Shown one piece after another: positions 17,334 to 26,432 of a stretch of 64,000 nucleotides of DNA. The number at the start of each line of letters is the position of its first letter. The first letter of the stretch is position 1. Origin of the DNA: Chryseolinea lacunae (lineage in GTDB: Bacteria > Bacteroidota > Bacteroidia > Cytophagales > Cyclobacteriaceae). The notes under the pieces are model-generated. The model was not told the origin of the DNA and made no database searches. It saw only the letters and a program-made list of their open reading frames with translations. Location of the stretch: positions 186,001 to 250,000 of the forward strand of contig NZ_JAERRB010000008.1 of the NCBI RefSeq assembly GCF_016735595.1. The letters are read 5' to 3'. The translations under genes were made by a program, and so were the position numbers.

Positions 17334-20252
17334 ATGAAGAAATTCTACAAACATTTGCTGGCCTCGGCTGCTTTGCTGCTTCTTGGGGTCACCGCCACAT
17401 TTGCTCAGACTACGGTCTCCGGTAAAGTCACTGATGGGGTGAGTGGAGAAGGCCTGGCCGGCGTAAACATTGTGGTGAAGGGCCGTGTGATCGGCACCAT
17501 CACCGACACCAATGGCGCCTACAGTCTGAAGGTGAACGATGCTCCACCTTTCACGCTCACGTTCTCCTTTGTTGGTTATCGCACCCAGGAGATTGACATC
17601 AGCAATGCGGCCACCAGCGGCCTCGATGTGAAACTGGAAGAGCAAACGGTGCTCGGCCAGGAAATTGTGGTCTCGGCCAGTCGTGTGGAAGAATCCATTC
17701 TTCAATCGCCGGTCTCCATCGAAAAGATGGACATCCTCGGGGTGCAAAGCACAGCCTCCGAAAACTATTACAAAGGCCTCATCAACATGAAAGGCCTCGA
17801 CATGACGCAAAGCAGCGTCAACTTCCAAATCATTAACGCACGCGGCTTCAACTCCACCGGCAACACACGTTTTGTGCAGTTGACCGACGGCATGGACACG
17901 CAAGCCCCCGCGCTGAACTTCCCGATTGGTAACCTCAACGGCCCTTCGGAACTGGATGTGGAAAGCGTGGAGTTTATTCCGGGATCGGCTTCGGCTTTGT
18001 ATGGTCCCAACGCCTTCAACGGCATTTTGCTGGTGAACAGCAAGAACCCCTTTGAATACCAGGGACTGAGCGCCTTTGCAAAATATGGAATGAACCACAT
18101 TGGCGATGCCGATTTGAATACGGAAGGCCAGGGAAAGATCGGACCCGGTTCGGCCCAACCGATGTGGGAAGGCGCCATCCGTTATGCGAAAGCATTCAAC
18201 AACCGCTTTGCGTTTAAAGTCGCCCTCTCCTATAGCAAGGCCACCGACTGGTATGGCACAAACCTGAAAGACAAAAATACTGCGCTCAACGCCGGCTATG
18301 CTACCAATCCAGGTTCAGATCAGGTGCATGCTTTTGGTGATGAAGTGGCCACCAACATTGGTCTGCTTGGCCTCAATCCTGCCTTCCAAACGCAGGTGAA
18401 CAGCATGGGCCTTGGTGCCTATCTGGGCGACATTCCCAATGATGTGGTGTCGCGCACGCCTTATCGCGAACAATACCTGGTTGACTACAATGCCCACAAC
18501 TTCAAAGCAAACCTGGGCCTTAACTATCGCATCACCGACAAGATCGAATTGCTGTATGCTCTTAATTATGGATCGGGTACTTCGGTATATACAGGTGCGC
18601 AACGCTATTCGCTGAAAGACTTCAGCATCCAACAACACAAGCTGGAGTTGAGAGGCAGCAACTTCTTTCTCCGCGGCTATACCACCATCGAAAATTCGGG
18701 CGACTCGTATATCGCCGACCTCACGGGCGTGCTCATTAACCGCGCCTGGAAAGCCGACACACAGTGGTTTGGCGAATACACCGCCAACTATCTTGGCTAT
18801 CTCGCGCAAAACGGCATCGCTCCCGGAGCAGCCACGCTGGATAATCGCAACGCTGCACACCTCGCAGCACGGGCTGCAGCAGACGTAGGTCGTTATCTGC
18901 CCGGGACACAACAGTTTGAAGACGCGAAAAACGCCGCGCGTTCGAAGACCATTCCCAACGGCTCCCTCTTCGACGACAAGACATCGCTCTATCACTTGGA
19001 AGGTCAATACAACTTCAAGAATCAAATCGACTTCATGGATCTTATGATCGGCGCAAGCTACAGATTGTATGACCTCAATTCGAACGGAACCATCTTCGCC
19101 GACACCGCTGGCAACAACATCACCATTCAGGAAGTGGGCGCCTATGTTCAGGCCGCAAAGAAATTTTTTGCCGACAAGGTGAAGCTGACCGGATCGTTGC
19201 GCTATGACAAAAACGAAAACTTCGACGGCCTCATCAATCCACGCATCTCGGGTGTGTATTCGCCCACGCCCAACCACAACTTCCGTGCATCGTTTCAAAG
19301 CGGTTTCCGCAACCCGACCACCCAAGGCCAGCACATCAACCTCGATGTGTTAACCTACAGGTTGCTGGGCGGGCTTCCGGAATATGCGAAGGCGTATAAT
19401 ATCTTTCAGAATGCCTACACGGTTGAGTCGGTGAACCGCTATGCGGCCATCGTTGCCCAAAAGGCAGGCAAAGGTCCGTATGCCGGAGGAAACGCCGGCC
19501 TTGCCATTGGCGATCCCGAAGCGTTGAAGCAACTCACGCCCATCACCGATGCCAAACCTGTGACGCCTGAGAAAGTGAAAGCCATTGAAGTGGGCTATAA
19601 AGGTTTACTTGGTGACAAGCTGATGATTGACCTCACCTACTATCACAACTCTTACAACAACTTCATCACCCAGGTGATCCTCCGTCAATCGGCGGGTCCG
19701 TTGGATCTGAACGCTACGGCACCTACCGAACAAAACGTGCGCAACGCACAAACGCTGCTCACGCCGGGAACAGACGCCAGCGGACGTCAGAATTCCTATT
19801 CGGCCTATACCAACCTCAGCAAAAAAGTGACGGCACAAGGCGCCGCCATCGGGATGGAATACAGTTTGCCCAAAGGATACAAAGTGGGCGCGAACTACAA
19901 CTGGAACAAACTGAACGACCAATTGGGCGACGGTTACCTGTCGGAGTTCAACACACCCGAACACAAATTCAATGTGACGTTTGGCAACCGGAAGGTCACC
20001 GAACGGTTAGGCTTCAACCTTGCCTATCGCTGGCAACAGTCCTTCCTGTGGGAAGCCACGTTCGCACAAGGCACCGTGCCTTCTGTAGGGCTAATGGACG
20101 CGCAGGTGAGCTATAAAGTGAAGCCCATGAAGTGTATGTTCAAACTGGGTGGGTCCGACATCTTCAACACACGCTATGTGCTGAACTACGGCGGCCCCAC
20201 ACTGGGCGCGATCTATTATGTGTCTGTCACCTTTGATCAATTGATGAATTAA
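17334..20252 (+). CDS. TonB-dependent receptor with carboxypeptidase-like regulatory domain
   Basis: A 972-residue outer-membrane transporter. Signal peptide residues 1-25 (ending ATFAQ). A carboxypeptidase-D regulatory-like domain (about 26-110: TVSGKVTDGVSGEGLAGVNI ... LTFSFVGYRTQEI). Plug domain about 118-240, beginning QEIVVSASRVEESILQSPVS and including VEFIPGSASALYGPNAFNGI. A long barrel follows, with about 22 aromatic-rich strands expected. The next gene starts 20 nt downstream and encodes an SGNH-like lipoprotein, in the position a SusD lipoprotein would take, so the pair may import a compound released or held by that lipoprotein. Substrate unknown. The lack of an N-terminal signaling domain argues against FecIR-type regulation. 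Confidence 0.92.
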   Translation: MKKFYKHLLASAALLLLGVTATFAQTTVSGKVTDGVSGEGLAGVNIVVKGRVIGTITDTNGAYSLKVNDAPPFTLTFSFVGYRTQEIDISNAATSGLDVKLEEQTVLGQEIVVSASRVEESILQSPVSIEKMDILGVQSTASENYYKGLINMKGLDMTQSSVNFQIINARGFNSTGNTRFVQLTDGMDTQAPALNFPIGNLNGPSELDVESVEFIPGSASALYGPNAFNGILLVNSKNPFEYQGLSAFAKYGMNHIGDADLNTEGQGKIGPGSAQPMWEGAIRYAKAFNNRFAFKVALSYSKATDWYGTNLKDKNTALNAGYATNPGSDQVHAFGDEVATNIGLLGLNPAFQTQVNSMGLGAYLGDIPNDVVSRTPYREQYLVDYNAHNFKANLGLNYRITDKIELLYALNYGSGTSVYTGAQRYSLKDFSIQQHKLELRGSNFFLRGYTTIENSGDSYIADLTGVLINRAWKADTQWFGEYTANYLGYLAQNGIAPGAATLDNRNAAHLAARAAADVGRYLPGTQQFEDAKNAARSKTIPNGSLFDDKTSLYHLEGQYNFKNQIDFMDLMIGASYRLYDLNSNGTIFADTAGNNITIQEVGAYVQAAKKFFADKVKLTGSLRYDKNENFDGLINPRISGVYSPTPNHNFRASFQSGFRNPTTQGQHINLDVLTYRLLGGLPEYAKAYNIFQNAYTVESVNRYAAIVAQKAGKGPYAGGNAGLAIGDPEALKQLTPITDAKPVTPEKVKAIEVGYKGLLGDKLMIDLTYYHNSYNNFITQVILRQSAGPLDLNATAPTEQNVRNAQTLLTPGTDASGRQNSYSAYTNLSKKVTAQGAAIGMEYSLPKGYKVGANYNWNKLNDQLGDGYLSEFNTPEHKFNVTFGNRKVTERLGFNLAYRWQQSFLWEATFAQGTVPSVGLMDAQVSYKVKPMKCMFKLGGSDIFNTRYVLNYGGPTLGAIYYVSVTFDQLMN

Positions 20253-20272
20253 TCCTTAACCGGTTTAAGACT

Positions 20273-21796
20273 ATGAGAAACCTGACCAAATATTTTGCCC
20301 TGGCTGCGGGCATGACCCTGGCCGGAGCATGTACATACGATTTCCCCGAAGCCGAAGAACCCACACAAGGCGAAGCCAATTTCACCAAGACTGTTGTGGT
20401 GGGCAGTTCACTTTCAGCGGGATTCATGAATGGAGCCCTGTATGATGCGGGCCAGAAAAATTCGTTCGTGACCATTCTCGCCACGCAGATGAAAGCGGTG
20501 GGCGGTGGCAACTTTAACCAACCCGACATCAACGCCACAGATGGCTATTACGGTGTGGCTACCGGCATTCCGGGCGTGCCCGACGGAACCATTCTGGGGC
20601 GTCTTTACCTGAAGGGAACTACAAGCCCCTCGCCTACTCCAAAAATTCCGGGCCAGGCCATTGGGCCTTTTGCTGGCGACAAAGCTGCTCTTAACAACTT
20701 CAGCGCCTATGGCGTCTCCATTCAGACATCGCTGGCGCCACAGTTGGGAGGACCTGCCTCGGCCAACCCCTACTTCAATCCTTACTATGCACGTTTTGCC
20801 TCGAACCCCGGCACATCGACATTGATTGGCGATGCGGCAGCGGCGCTTGCAAACGGTTCGTTTCTGGTGTTCTGGCTTGGCAATGACGATGTGCTGGGCT
20901 ATGCCACAAACGGCGCAGATCAAAACGATCCCACCAAACCCATCACTTCGGTACCGGCATTCACGGGCGCGTACAACGCGGCCTTTAACGCTTTGCTGGC
21001 GGCCAACGCCAATGCAAAAGGCGTTGTGGCCAACATCCCCGATGTGACGGCCCTTCCCTACTTTTCCACGGTTAACCCGCTGGCCATCTCGGTGCCGGCG
21101 GCCAGTCGTCCTGCCCTGCAGGCAGGCCTTGGACAATTGAACGCGGCCATCAACGGATGGAACGCCGGTGTGGATGCCAACGGTGGTCTCACACCCGACC
21201 AGAAGGCTGCACTGAAACGTCCTGTGCTTAGCACAGCGTTCGACAAATATCCTATTGTGATTCTGGATGTTACGCTTTCGGATGCACAAGTGCCCGATGG
21301 CAACGGCGGAACATTTACAATCCCCAAGATTCGTAACGCAAAAGCAGACGACAAACTGTTGCTTACCCTGACGGCCGCGTCACAACTTCTTCCGACCGGC
21401 GCGGGCATTGACCCTACCAAGCCGGTGAACGAAGCGCAGCACGACAAATATTACCTGACCGCCGCCGAGCAAACCGAAATCCAGGCGCGGATAACGGACT
21501 TCAACGCCGTGATTAGTGCTGCTGTGACATCGCATGCCGATCGTTTTGTGCTGGTGGATGTGAACAAGCTTTTGCTTTCGCTGAAGACCAACGGCGCCAG
21601 CATTGGCGGCTCTGCCCTCTCGGCCACAATCTCGCCTCCCTTTGGCGGGTTCTCACTTGACGGCATACATCCCAACGCCCGTGGCAACGGCTACATCGCC
21701 AACGCATTTATCGAGACCATCAATTCGAAATTCAAATCGGATATACCGCTTTGCAATCCCAACAACTTTGCCGGGAACGAGCTTCCTGTGCCTTAG
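20273..21796 (+). CDS. SGNH/GDSL hydrolase-like outer-membrane lipoprotein
   Basis: A 507-residue lipoprotein: lipobox AAGMTLAGAC with Cys at residue 20. SGNH blocks are visible: block I VVVGSSLSAGFMNG (GxSxS with the nucleophile Ser), block III FLVFWLGNDDVLGY (G-x-N-D) and block V GGFSLDGIHPNARGNGYIAN (D-x-x-H). The core is thus complete but carries a long insertion between blocks I and III and between III and V, making it about twice a minimal SGNH domain. Probably an esterase or lipase at the cell surface or periplasmic face of the outer membrane. It follows the TonB receptor by 20 nt, so the two are an operon, plausibly a paired uptake module. A terminator hairpin lies 38 nt downstream. 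Confidence 0.85.
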   Translation: MRNLTKYFALAAGMTLAGACTYDFPEAEEPTQGEANFTKTVVVGSSLSAGFMNGALYDAGQKNSFVTILATQMKAVGGGNFNQPDINATDGYYGVATGIPGVPDGTILGRLYLKGTTSPSPTPKIPGQAIGPFAGDKAALNNFSAYGVSIQTSLAPQLGGPASANPYFNPYYARFASNPGTSTLIGDAAAALANGSFLVFWLGNDDVLGYATNGADQNDPTKPITSVPAFTGAYNAAFNALLAANANAKGVVANIPDVTALPYFSTVNPLAISVPAASRPALQAGLGQLNAAINGWNAGVDANGGLTPDQKAALKRPVLSTAFDKYPIVILDVTLSDAQVPDGNGGTFTIPKIRNAKADDKLLLTLTAASQLLPTGAGIDPTKPVNEAQHDKYYLTAAEQTEIQARITDFNAVISAAVTSHADRFVLVDVNKLLLSLKTNGASIGGSALSATISPPFGGFSLDGIHPNARGNGYIANAFIETINSKFKSDIPLCNPNNFAGNELPVP

Positions 21797-21833
21797 TGAA
21801 AAACATCACGCATAACCTAAACCTAAACTGAAA

Positions 21834-21866
21834 AAGCCAGGACTGTGAAAAGTCCTGGCTTCTTTG
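21834..21866 (+). terminator. Intrinsic terminator between convergent genes
   Basis: Perfect 11-bp stem AAGCCAGGACT (21834-21844) and AGTCCTGGCTT (21851-21861), 6-nt loop, followed by CTTTGTTT on the plus strand and preceded by AAAA, so it can serve both the SGNH gene and the opposing rhodanese gene. Confidence 0.85.
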
Positions 21867-21908
21867 TTTATGGATACTGATCTCGTTAAGACTCTCCGTT
21901 GTAATAGA

Positions 21909-22334
21909 TCACTTCCACGCGTCGTAGCCGCCCTTCAGGTTGTGCAGTTCCTTGAACCCGTTTTCTTTCATGTAAGAAATGGCTTTGCTGCTGCGTCCAC
22001 CGGCTTTGCAGTAGACATAGTAGGGTTTCGATTTGTCGAGCGTGGCGATCTTGTCCTGAAAGTCGGGCGCATTGAAGTTGATGTTTACGGCGTTGGGGAG
22101 TGCGCCCTGGGCCACTTCTTCGGGTGTACGCACGTCGAGCACGATGGCGTTGGGATCGGTGGCCAGTTTCTCGCGGAAGGCTTCAGGCTCCAGCACGTCG
22201 TCGATGGTGGCATTGGCGGCCACGGGTTCAGGGGCGGTTGCCGTGTCGGCCACGACGGCTTCAGTAGGGGCTTCCTTTTTTTGCGGCGTGCAGCACGCCA
22301 GGGCGAGCAGGATGAGGATGGGGGTTGATTTCAT
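21909..22334 (-). CDS. Rhodanese-like lipoprotein
   Basis: A 141-residue protein with a lipobox (ILILLALACC, Cys about residue 14), an Ala/Pro/Thr-rich linker and one rhodanese domain (about residues 45-141): AIVLDVRTPEEVAQGALPNA, the active-site loop YVYCKAGGRSSKA with the sulfur-carrying Cys, and GFKELHNLKGGYDAW. The CxxGxR loop is intact, so sulfurtransferase or a thiol-based role in the periplasm is plausible. The frame runs upstream to 22583, but that part overlaps the YdcF gene; ATG at 22334 gives the lipobox. It is 88 nt downstream of the YdcF-type gene in the same direction. Confidence 0.88.
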   Translation of the reverse strand: MKSTPILILLALACCTPQKKEAPTEAVVADTATAPEPVAANATIDDVLEPEAFREKLATDPNAIVLDVRTPEEVAQGALPNAVNINFNAPDFQDKIATLDKSKPYYVYCKAGGRSSKAISYMKENGFKELHNLKGGYDAWK

Positions 22335-22422
22335 GAGCGTTGCTTTTTTGTTCGGTATGCGTTCTGATGTTTTCCTAATAAGGATTTTGTATTGCGTTCG
22401 GTTCACGATCGTCGTTTCTGTT

Positions 22423-23190
22423 TCAAATGTAACCCGCGGCTTTGTAGGCTGCCAGACCAATCCATTCTTTAAAAAGCTTTTGCCAAATGGCGATGGCGTC
22501 GAGCTTGGGCAACAGCAACGTTTCGATGGACCACACACGCGGATGTGAATAGAAGTCGGTGGTGAAAGGTTGCAGGTCCACACCCGCCTTATGATAGCAC
22601 GCCAGTGAGCGGCGCATGTGAAAGGCCGAGGTGATGAGCAGACAGTTTGCCGCTTCGTAGTGCAGCGAGTCGAGCATGGGCTTCACGGCCACGGCCGACT
22701 CGTAGGTGTTGCGCGTTTCGTTTTCGATGTAGATGTCTTCTGGTGCCACGCCCATCATGATCATGGCCTTTCTGAATTTGTTGGCTTCGGGTTCGTCTTC
22801 ACTCAGCAACATGCCCGAGCCGCCGCTGATGAGAATTTTTTTGATGAGGCCGAGCGAATACAGTTGCACCGTGTGCGTTACGCGGTCGGCGCCGCGATGA
22901 AAATACACGCGGTCGTCAGGCTTCAGGAAGGGCACGGTGGAGCCGGTGAGCACGATGCCCAGCGCATGGGGTTGCATGTCTTTGTAGGCTACCGTGGGCA
23001 ATTCCCAGGCGTGCATGGCTTCGTTGGCGATAAAGTCGTTGGAGAAGAACACCAGCAAGCCAATGCCGGTCCAAAAGCAACGCCGGCGCCATACCATATT
23101 TTTCAGGAACGCGGAAAGGATCAGCACCACGAAGATGATCGTGAAGGGCATCACCAGGTAGCTTACGGTTTTCGAAAGAAAAAAGAACAT
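22423..23190 (-). CDS. YdcF/SanA/ElyC family membrane protein (DUF218)
   Basis: A 255-residue protein. Two N-terminal membrane segments (about residues 10-28 and 35-52) precede a DUF218 domain with LGIVLTGS, KKILISGGSGML, the acidic motif YIENETRNTYESA and LLITSAFHMRRS near residues 75-205. Members such as E. coli ElyC and SanA affect envelope integrity and peptidoglycan or lipid-carrier metabolism; the precise reaction is unknown. It is the first gene of a likely leftward pair with the rhodanese lipoprotein; a strong hairpin separates it from the ABC gene upstream. Confidence 0.88.
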   Translation of the reverse strand: MFFFLSKTVSYLVMPFTIIFVVLILSAFLKNMVWRRRCFWTGIGLLVFFSNDFIANEAMHAWELPTVAYKDMQPHALGIVLTGSTVPFLKPDDRVYFHRGADRVTHTVQLYSLGLIKKILISGGSGMLLSEDEPEANKFRKAMIMMGVAPEDIYIENETRNTYESAVAVKPMLDSLHYEAANCLLITSAFHMRRSLACYHKAGVDLQPFTTDFYSHPRVWSIETLLLPKLDAIAIWQKLFKEWIGLAAYKAAGYI

Positions 23191-23215
23191 AGTGCAATCG
23201 GGCTTGTAGATATTT

Positions 23216-23244
23216 GGGTCGCAGCGCTTTCGGCGCTGCGACCC
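23216..23244 (-). terminator. Strong GC-rich hairpin downstream of the ABCG-like gene
   Basis: Perfect 12-bp stem GGGTCGCAGCGC (23216-23227) and GCGCTGCGACCC (23233-23244), 5-nt loop, 16 nt past the stop of the gene ending at 23260. No T-tract, but the stem is strong. Confidence 0.55.
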
Positions 23245-23259
23245 ACGAAGGTAGCGTGA

Positions 23260-26200
23260 TTATTTTTTTCTATACAAAGGGTTCGACAGGTTGCTAATGC
23301 CATCGATGATTCTGCGCAGCACGTCGAAATACAACGCGAGTGCCAGCACCAGCGACATGGACCAGATCACCCCGGTGTTGAAATAGAACGTGTCGATGTT
23401 CCGGTTCAGGAAGTGTTTGGCCGGCATGTAGAACTGCGCATCGAAGTCGATGGCATGTTCCGGGTCGGGATCCTTGTATACGGGATAAATCTTTTGAATG
23501 AGCTTGCCGTCCATCTCCACAATGCGATGCGTTTCCTGCAGGTTTTTTACCAGGTCGGTGATGGCGTCGTTGTGATAGGCTTCGCGGAATTTATTGAAGG
23601 CCTCCTGCTTCTCGGGCGTGTTGGTGAGCTCGAAGATTTTTTTCTCTTTCGACTGGTCGGCCGTGTTGTAGCGGTTCACATAATATTTCTTCAGGTGTTC
23701 AAGATAGGTGGTGACTGCCGTGTAGGTGGCAGAGTCGAACGTGGCCGGGTCAAGCTTGTCGATGGCCGGGAGTGTCTGGCCGGTGTGTTCCAACGTGCCT
23801 TCCACTTCGCGACGGATTAGCTTCAGGTCAGTGGCCACTTTTTTCTGCACGTCGGGCTCGGTCGACTTGAAATTATTCAGGCTGTATTGCAGCTTGGTTT
23901 CAAGCTCCGGAATGAAGTATACTTTTTTGTAGTCGGCGTCGGCCATGGTTTTATCATACACAAAAAATTCGCGCTCGTAGGTATTGTCTTTGAACTGCGA
24001 CACCATGGCGGCTTCGAAGGCCCATCGCGAGGCCATGAGGTCGCCCACCATGGGCACCGTGGCTGTGTTGCCAATGGCGGGATTGAGTTTATCAAACCGC
24101 ACCACCACCCCACTCAGAATCAACTGCGGAATGAGCAACAGCGGAATGAGGATGTAGATCGTGACTGCCGAATTGAACGCCGACGAAATGTTCAATCCCA
24201 GCAGGTTGGCAAAGCAAGCCGTGGAAAACAGGATGAACCAGTGATGAAAGAACATGCCCTTTATCTCCAGGATATAATTCCCCACTGCCACAAACGCCAG
24301 GGTCTGCACAGCCGACAGGATGAAGAGTATGGAAATTTTTGAGAAGATGTAGCTGCTGCGGCTCAGGTGCAAAAAGGCTTCACGCTTCAATATTTTTCGA
24401 TCGCGGATAATTTCTTCGGCGCTCACTGTAAGCCCCATGAAGAGCGCCACGATCACACTCATGAACAGGTAGGCCGGCAGGTTCAGGTTTTTGCTGAACG
24501 AATAGCCGGTCAGAAATTTGTCGTCCACATTGTAGTAGCGCACAATAAACGCCAGGATGAACGCCAGCACCGGAGCTTCCAGCAAGTTGATGATCATGTA
24601 CTGGCGGTTGTGAATTTTTGCCTGGATATCGCGCATCGAAAACAGGTGGGCCTGTTTGAACCGCGTGGGTATGTTGAGCGTGGAGTGCGGCACTTCCTTG
24701 GACGGCTCTACCGAAAACGGGCGATAGTTGTTTTTGAAAATGGCGTTCCACTGCTCCGCCGATATTTTGCGCTCGTTGGTGAAGTGACCGTATTCGTTAA
24801 TGACTTTTGTTTCGATGATGTTAAAGATCTGCTCGGGATTCACATTGCCGCATTCGTGGCACTCCCCTTCCTCGCTGTTCACCAGGTTGATGCTCTTCTT
24901 GAAATAGACGATAGAGTCCACCGGGTTGCCATAGTAGATCTGATATCCCCCCGAATCCAGAATGAGCAACTTGTCGAACATCTTAAAAATGTCGGACGAC
25001 GGCTGGTGAATGACGGCGAACACAAGCTTGCCTTTCAGCGAAAGCTCTTTGAGCAGGTCGATGATGTTTTCGGAGTCGCGCGACGACAAGCCGCTGGTGG
25101 GCTCATCGCAAAACAGCACGGCCGGTTCGCGCAGCAATTCCAGGCCGATGTTGAGGCGTTTGCGTTGACCACCACTAATGGTTTTGCGCAAGGGCGAACC
25201 CACTTTCAGATCTTTTGTTTCGGCGAGGCCAAGATCTTCCAGCACTTTCATCACCAGCGTGTCGATCTCCGCTTCGGGCTTGTCGCTAAAACAAAGTTTG
25301 GCGGCGTAATAGAGATTTTGATAAACGGTGAGGTCTTCGATGAGCAGGTCGTCTTGCGGCACGAAGCCAATCACGCCCTCAATGCTTTTGGGGTTTTTAT
25401 GAATGTCGATGCCGTTGATGAGCACCTGGCCCTGCGACGGACCGTCGGAGCCGTTGAGCACATGCAGCAAGGTCGATTTGCCCGCGCCACTGCCGCCCAT
25501 CAGCGCGATGAGGTTGCCCGATTCTTCGGCGAGGTTTACTTCGCGCAGGCCCAGCTTGCCGTTCTTGAACTTGAAGCTAAGGTTGCGCCCTTCGAACGAG
25601 AGGCGCGGATAGCTTCCGAATTTTTTAAAGCGGTTCAGGATGTCGCCATAATACACCGGCTCGTCCTTTTCCCAGCGCAGCATGCTGCCCACGGCCAGAA
25701 CGGCGATGCGTCCCGACTTCACGGGCACGCCGTTGAGGTAGACGTCGGAGCCGCCCAGGTATTTTATGAAATAGATTTCGGCGGTCTCCACATGCAGCAC
25801 GGCCACGAAACCATTGAGGTGCGGACGCACGATGTGATGCGACTTCTGAAAATGTCCCGACGCCGACGCGTCCACGATGAGGATGTGGTCGTTGTCGAGC
25901 GCGGCCACCTGCTGGCCCAGGATGAATGTTTTGATGGCGTTAACATCGGCCGGGGCAATCTTGAAGTTTTCGCCGATGGCGTTGAGCAGCGCTTCTTCGC
26001 GGGCCGAGATGCTGCCGTCGGCCTGAATGATGTTGATGAGCTCCAGCACAATGACCACCTTCTGCTTTTGGGTGAGCAGCGGGTTCACTTCCTTGCAAAG
26101 GGCTTCCACGTTCACCAACTCGGCAGAGAGTTCGGCAGAGCGCGGGGGCAGGGCTTGCACATAGTCATCGAAAATCCTGAGATACGACTCCACTGCGGCG

Positions 26201-26319
26201 CGGCTTAGGTGCTCGTCGAGGAAGCGGCGAATCTGGTCGCGTTCCTGTTGCGTCACATCGTCTTCGTGGGCCACTACGGCAAACAATCGGAGGATGGCTT
26301 TGAGTAGCTGTTCGCTCAT
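23260..26319 (-). CDS. TerB-like/FHA-like/ABCG-type ATP-binding and permease fusion protein
   Basis: A 1019-residue single-chain half-transporter. Residues 1-135 are helical and TerB-like (DDVTQQERDQIRRFLDE, ADGSISAREEALLNAIGE). Residues about 145-235 form an FHA-like beta domain (HHIVRPHLNGFVAVLHVET, LGGSDVYLNGVPV). The ATPase domain has Walker A GGSGAGKST near 275, signature ISGGQRKRL near 380, Walker B AVLFCDEPTSGLSS near 400 and an H-loop AVIHQPSSD, all in the ABCG (White) order. A CHEC motif near 487 could bind metal. About six membrane helices follow (about 610-760 and near 995), separated by a soluble region of about 190 residues. Intact and probably a transporter; substrate unknown. 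Ahead of it lies a terminator of the next gene, so it is likely its own unit. Confidence 0.87.
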   Translation of the reverse strand: MSEQLLKAILRLFAVVAHEDDVTQQERDQIRRFLDEHLSRAAVESYLRIFDDYVQALPPRSAELSAELVNVEALCKEVNPLLTQKQKVVIVLELINIIQADGSISAREEALLNAIGENFKIAPADVNAIKTFILGQQVAALDNDHILIVDASASGHFQKSHHIVRPHLNGFVAVLHVETAEIYFIKYLGGSDVYLNGVPVKSGRIAVLAVGSMLRWEKDEPVYYGDILNRFKKFGSYPRLSFEGRNLSFKFKNGKLGLREVNLAEESGNLIALMGGSGAGKSTLLHVLNGSDGPSQGQVLINGIDIHKNPKSIEGVIGFVPQDDLLIEDLTVYQNLYYAAKLCFSDKPEAEIDTLVMKVLEDLGLAETKDLKVGSPLRKTISGGQRKRLNIGLELLREPAVLFCDEPTSGLSSRDSENIIDLLKELSLKGKLVFAVIHQPSSDIFKMFDKLLILDSGGYQIYYGNPVDSIVYFKKSINLVNSEEGECHECGNVNPEQIFNIIETKVINEYGHFTNERKISAEQWNAIFKNNYRPFSVEPSKEVPHSTLNIPTRFKQAHLFSMRDIQAKIHNRQYMIINLLEAPVLAFILAFIVRYYNVDDKFLTGYSFSKNLNLPAYLFMSVIVALFMGLTVSAEEIIRDRKILKREAFLHLSRSSYIFSKISILFILSAVQTLAFVAVGNYILEIKGMFFHHWFILFSTACFANLLGLNISSAFNSAVTIYILIPLLLIPQLILSGVVVRFDKLNPAIGNTATVPMVGDLMASRWAFEAAMVSQFKDNTYEREFFVYDKTMADADYKKVYFIPELETKLQYSLNNFKSTEPDVQKKVATDLKLIRREVEGTLEHTGQTLPAIDKLDPATFDSATYTAVTTYLEHLKKYYVNRYNTADQSKEKKIFELTNTPEKQEAFNKFREAYHNDAITDLVKNLQETHRIVEMDGKLIQKIYPVYKDPDPEHAIDFDAQFYMPAKHFLNRNIDTFYFNTGVIWSMSLVLALALYFDVLRRIIDGISNLSNPLYRKK

Positions 26320-26380
26320 CGGATTAAGGTCAGGTCGTTAAAGATAGTCAAAGTGGTCTATACAACTGAAGCGAAAAAAC

Positions 26381-26408
26381 AAGGGACTGGTGTTGCTACC
26401 AGTCCCTT
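26381..26408 (-). terminator. Intrinsic terminator of the lipoprotein gene at 26433
   Basis: Perfect 11-bp stem AAGGGACTGGT (26381-26391) and ACCAGTCCCTT (26398-26408), 6-nt loop. On the minus strand the stem is followed by TTGTTTTTT, on the plus strand by TTTTATTTG, so it can work in both directions. Confidence 0.85.
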
Positions 26409-26432
26409 TTTATTTGATCTGCAAAACGGCGG

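Noticed and set aside
18315-19334. 339-codon minus frame
   Set aside because: Antisense to the TonB receptor, no signal or domain. 20414-21289 is likewise a shadow of the SGNH gene.
24367-26208. 613-codon plus-strand frame
   Set aside because: Lies wholly antisense to the ABCG-type gene; rich in His/Val/Arg as expected for reverse reading of GC-rich codons.
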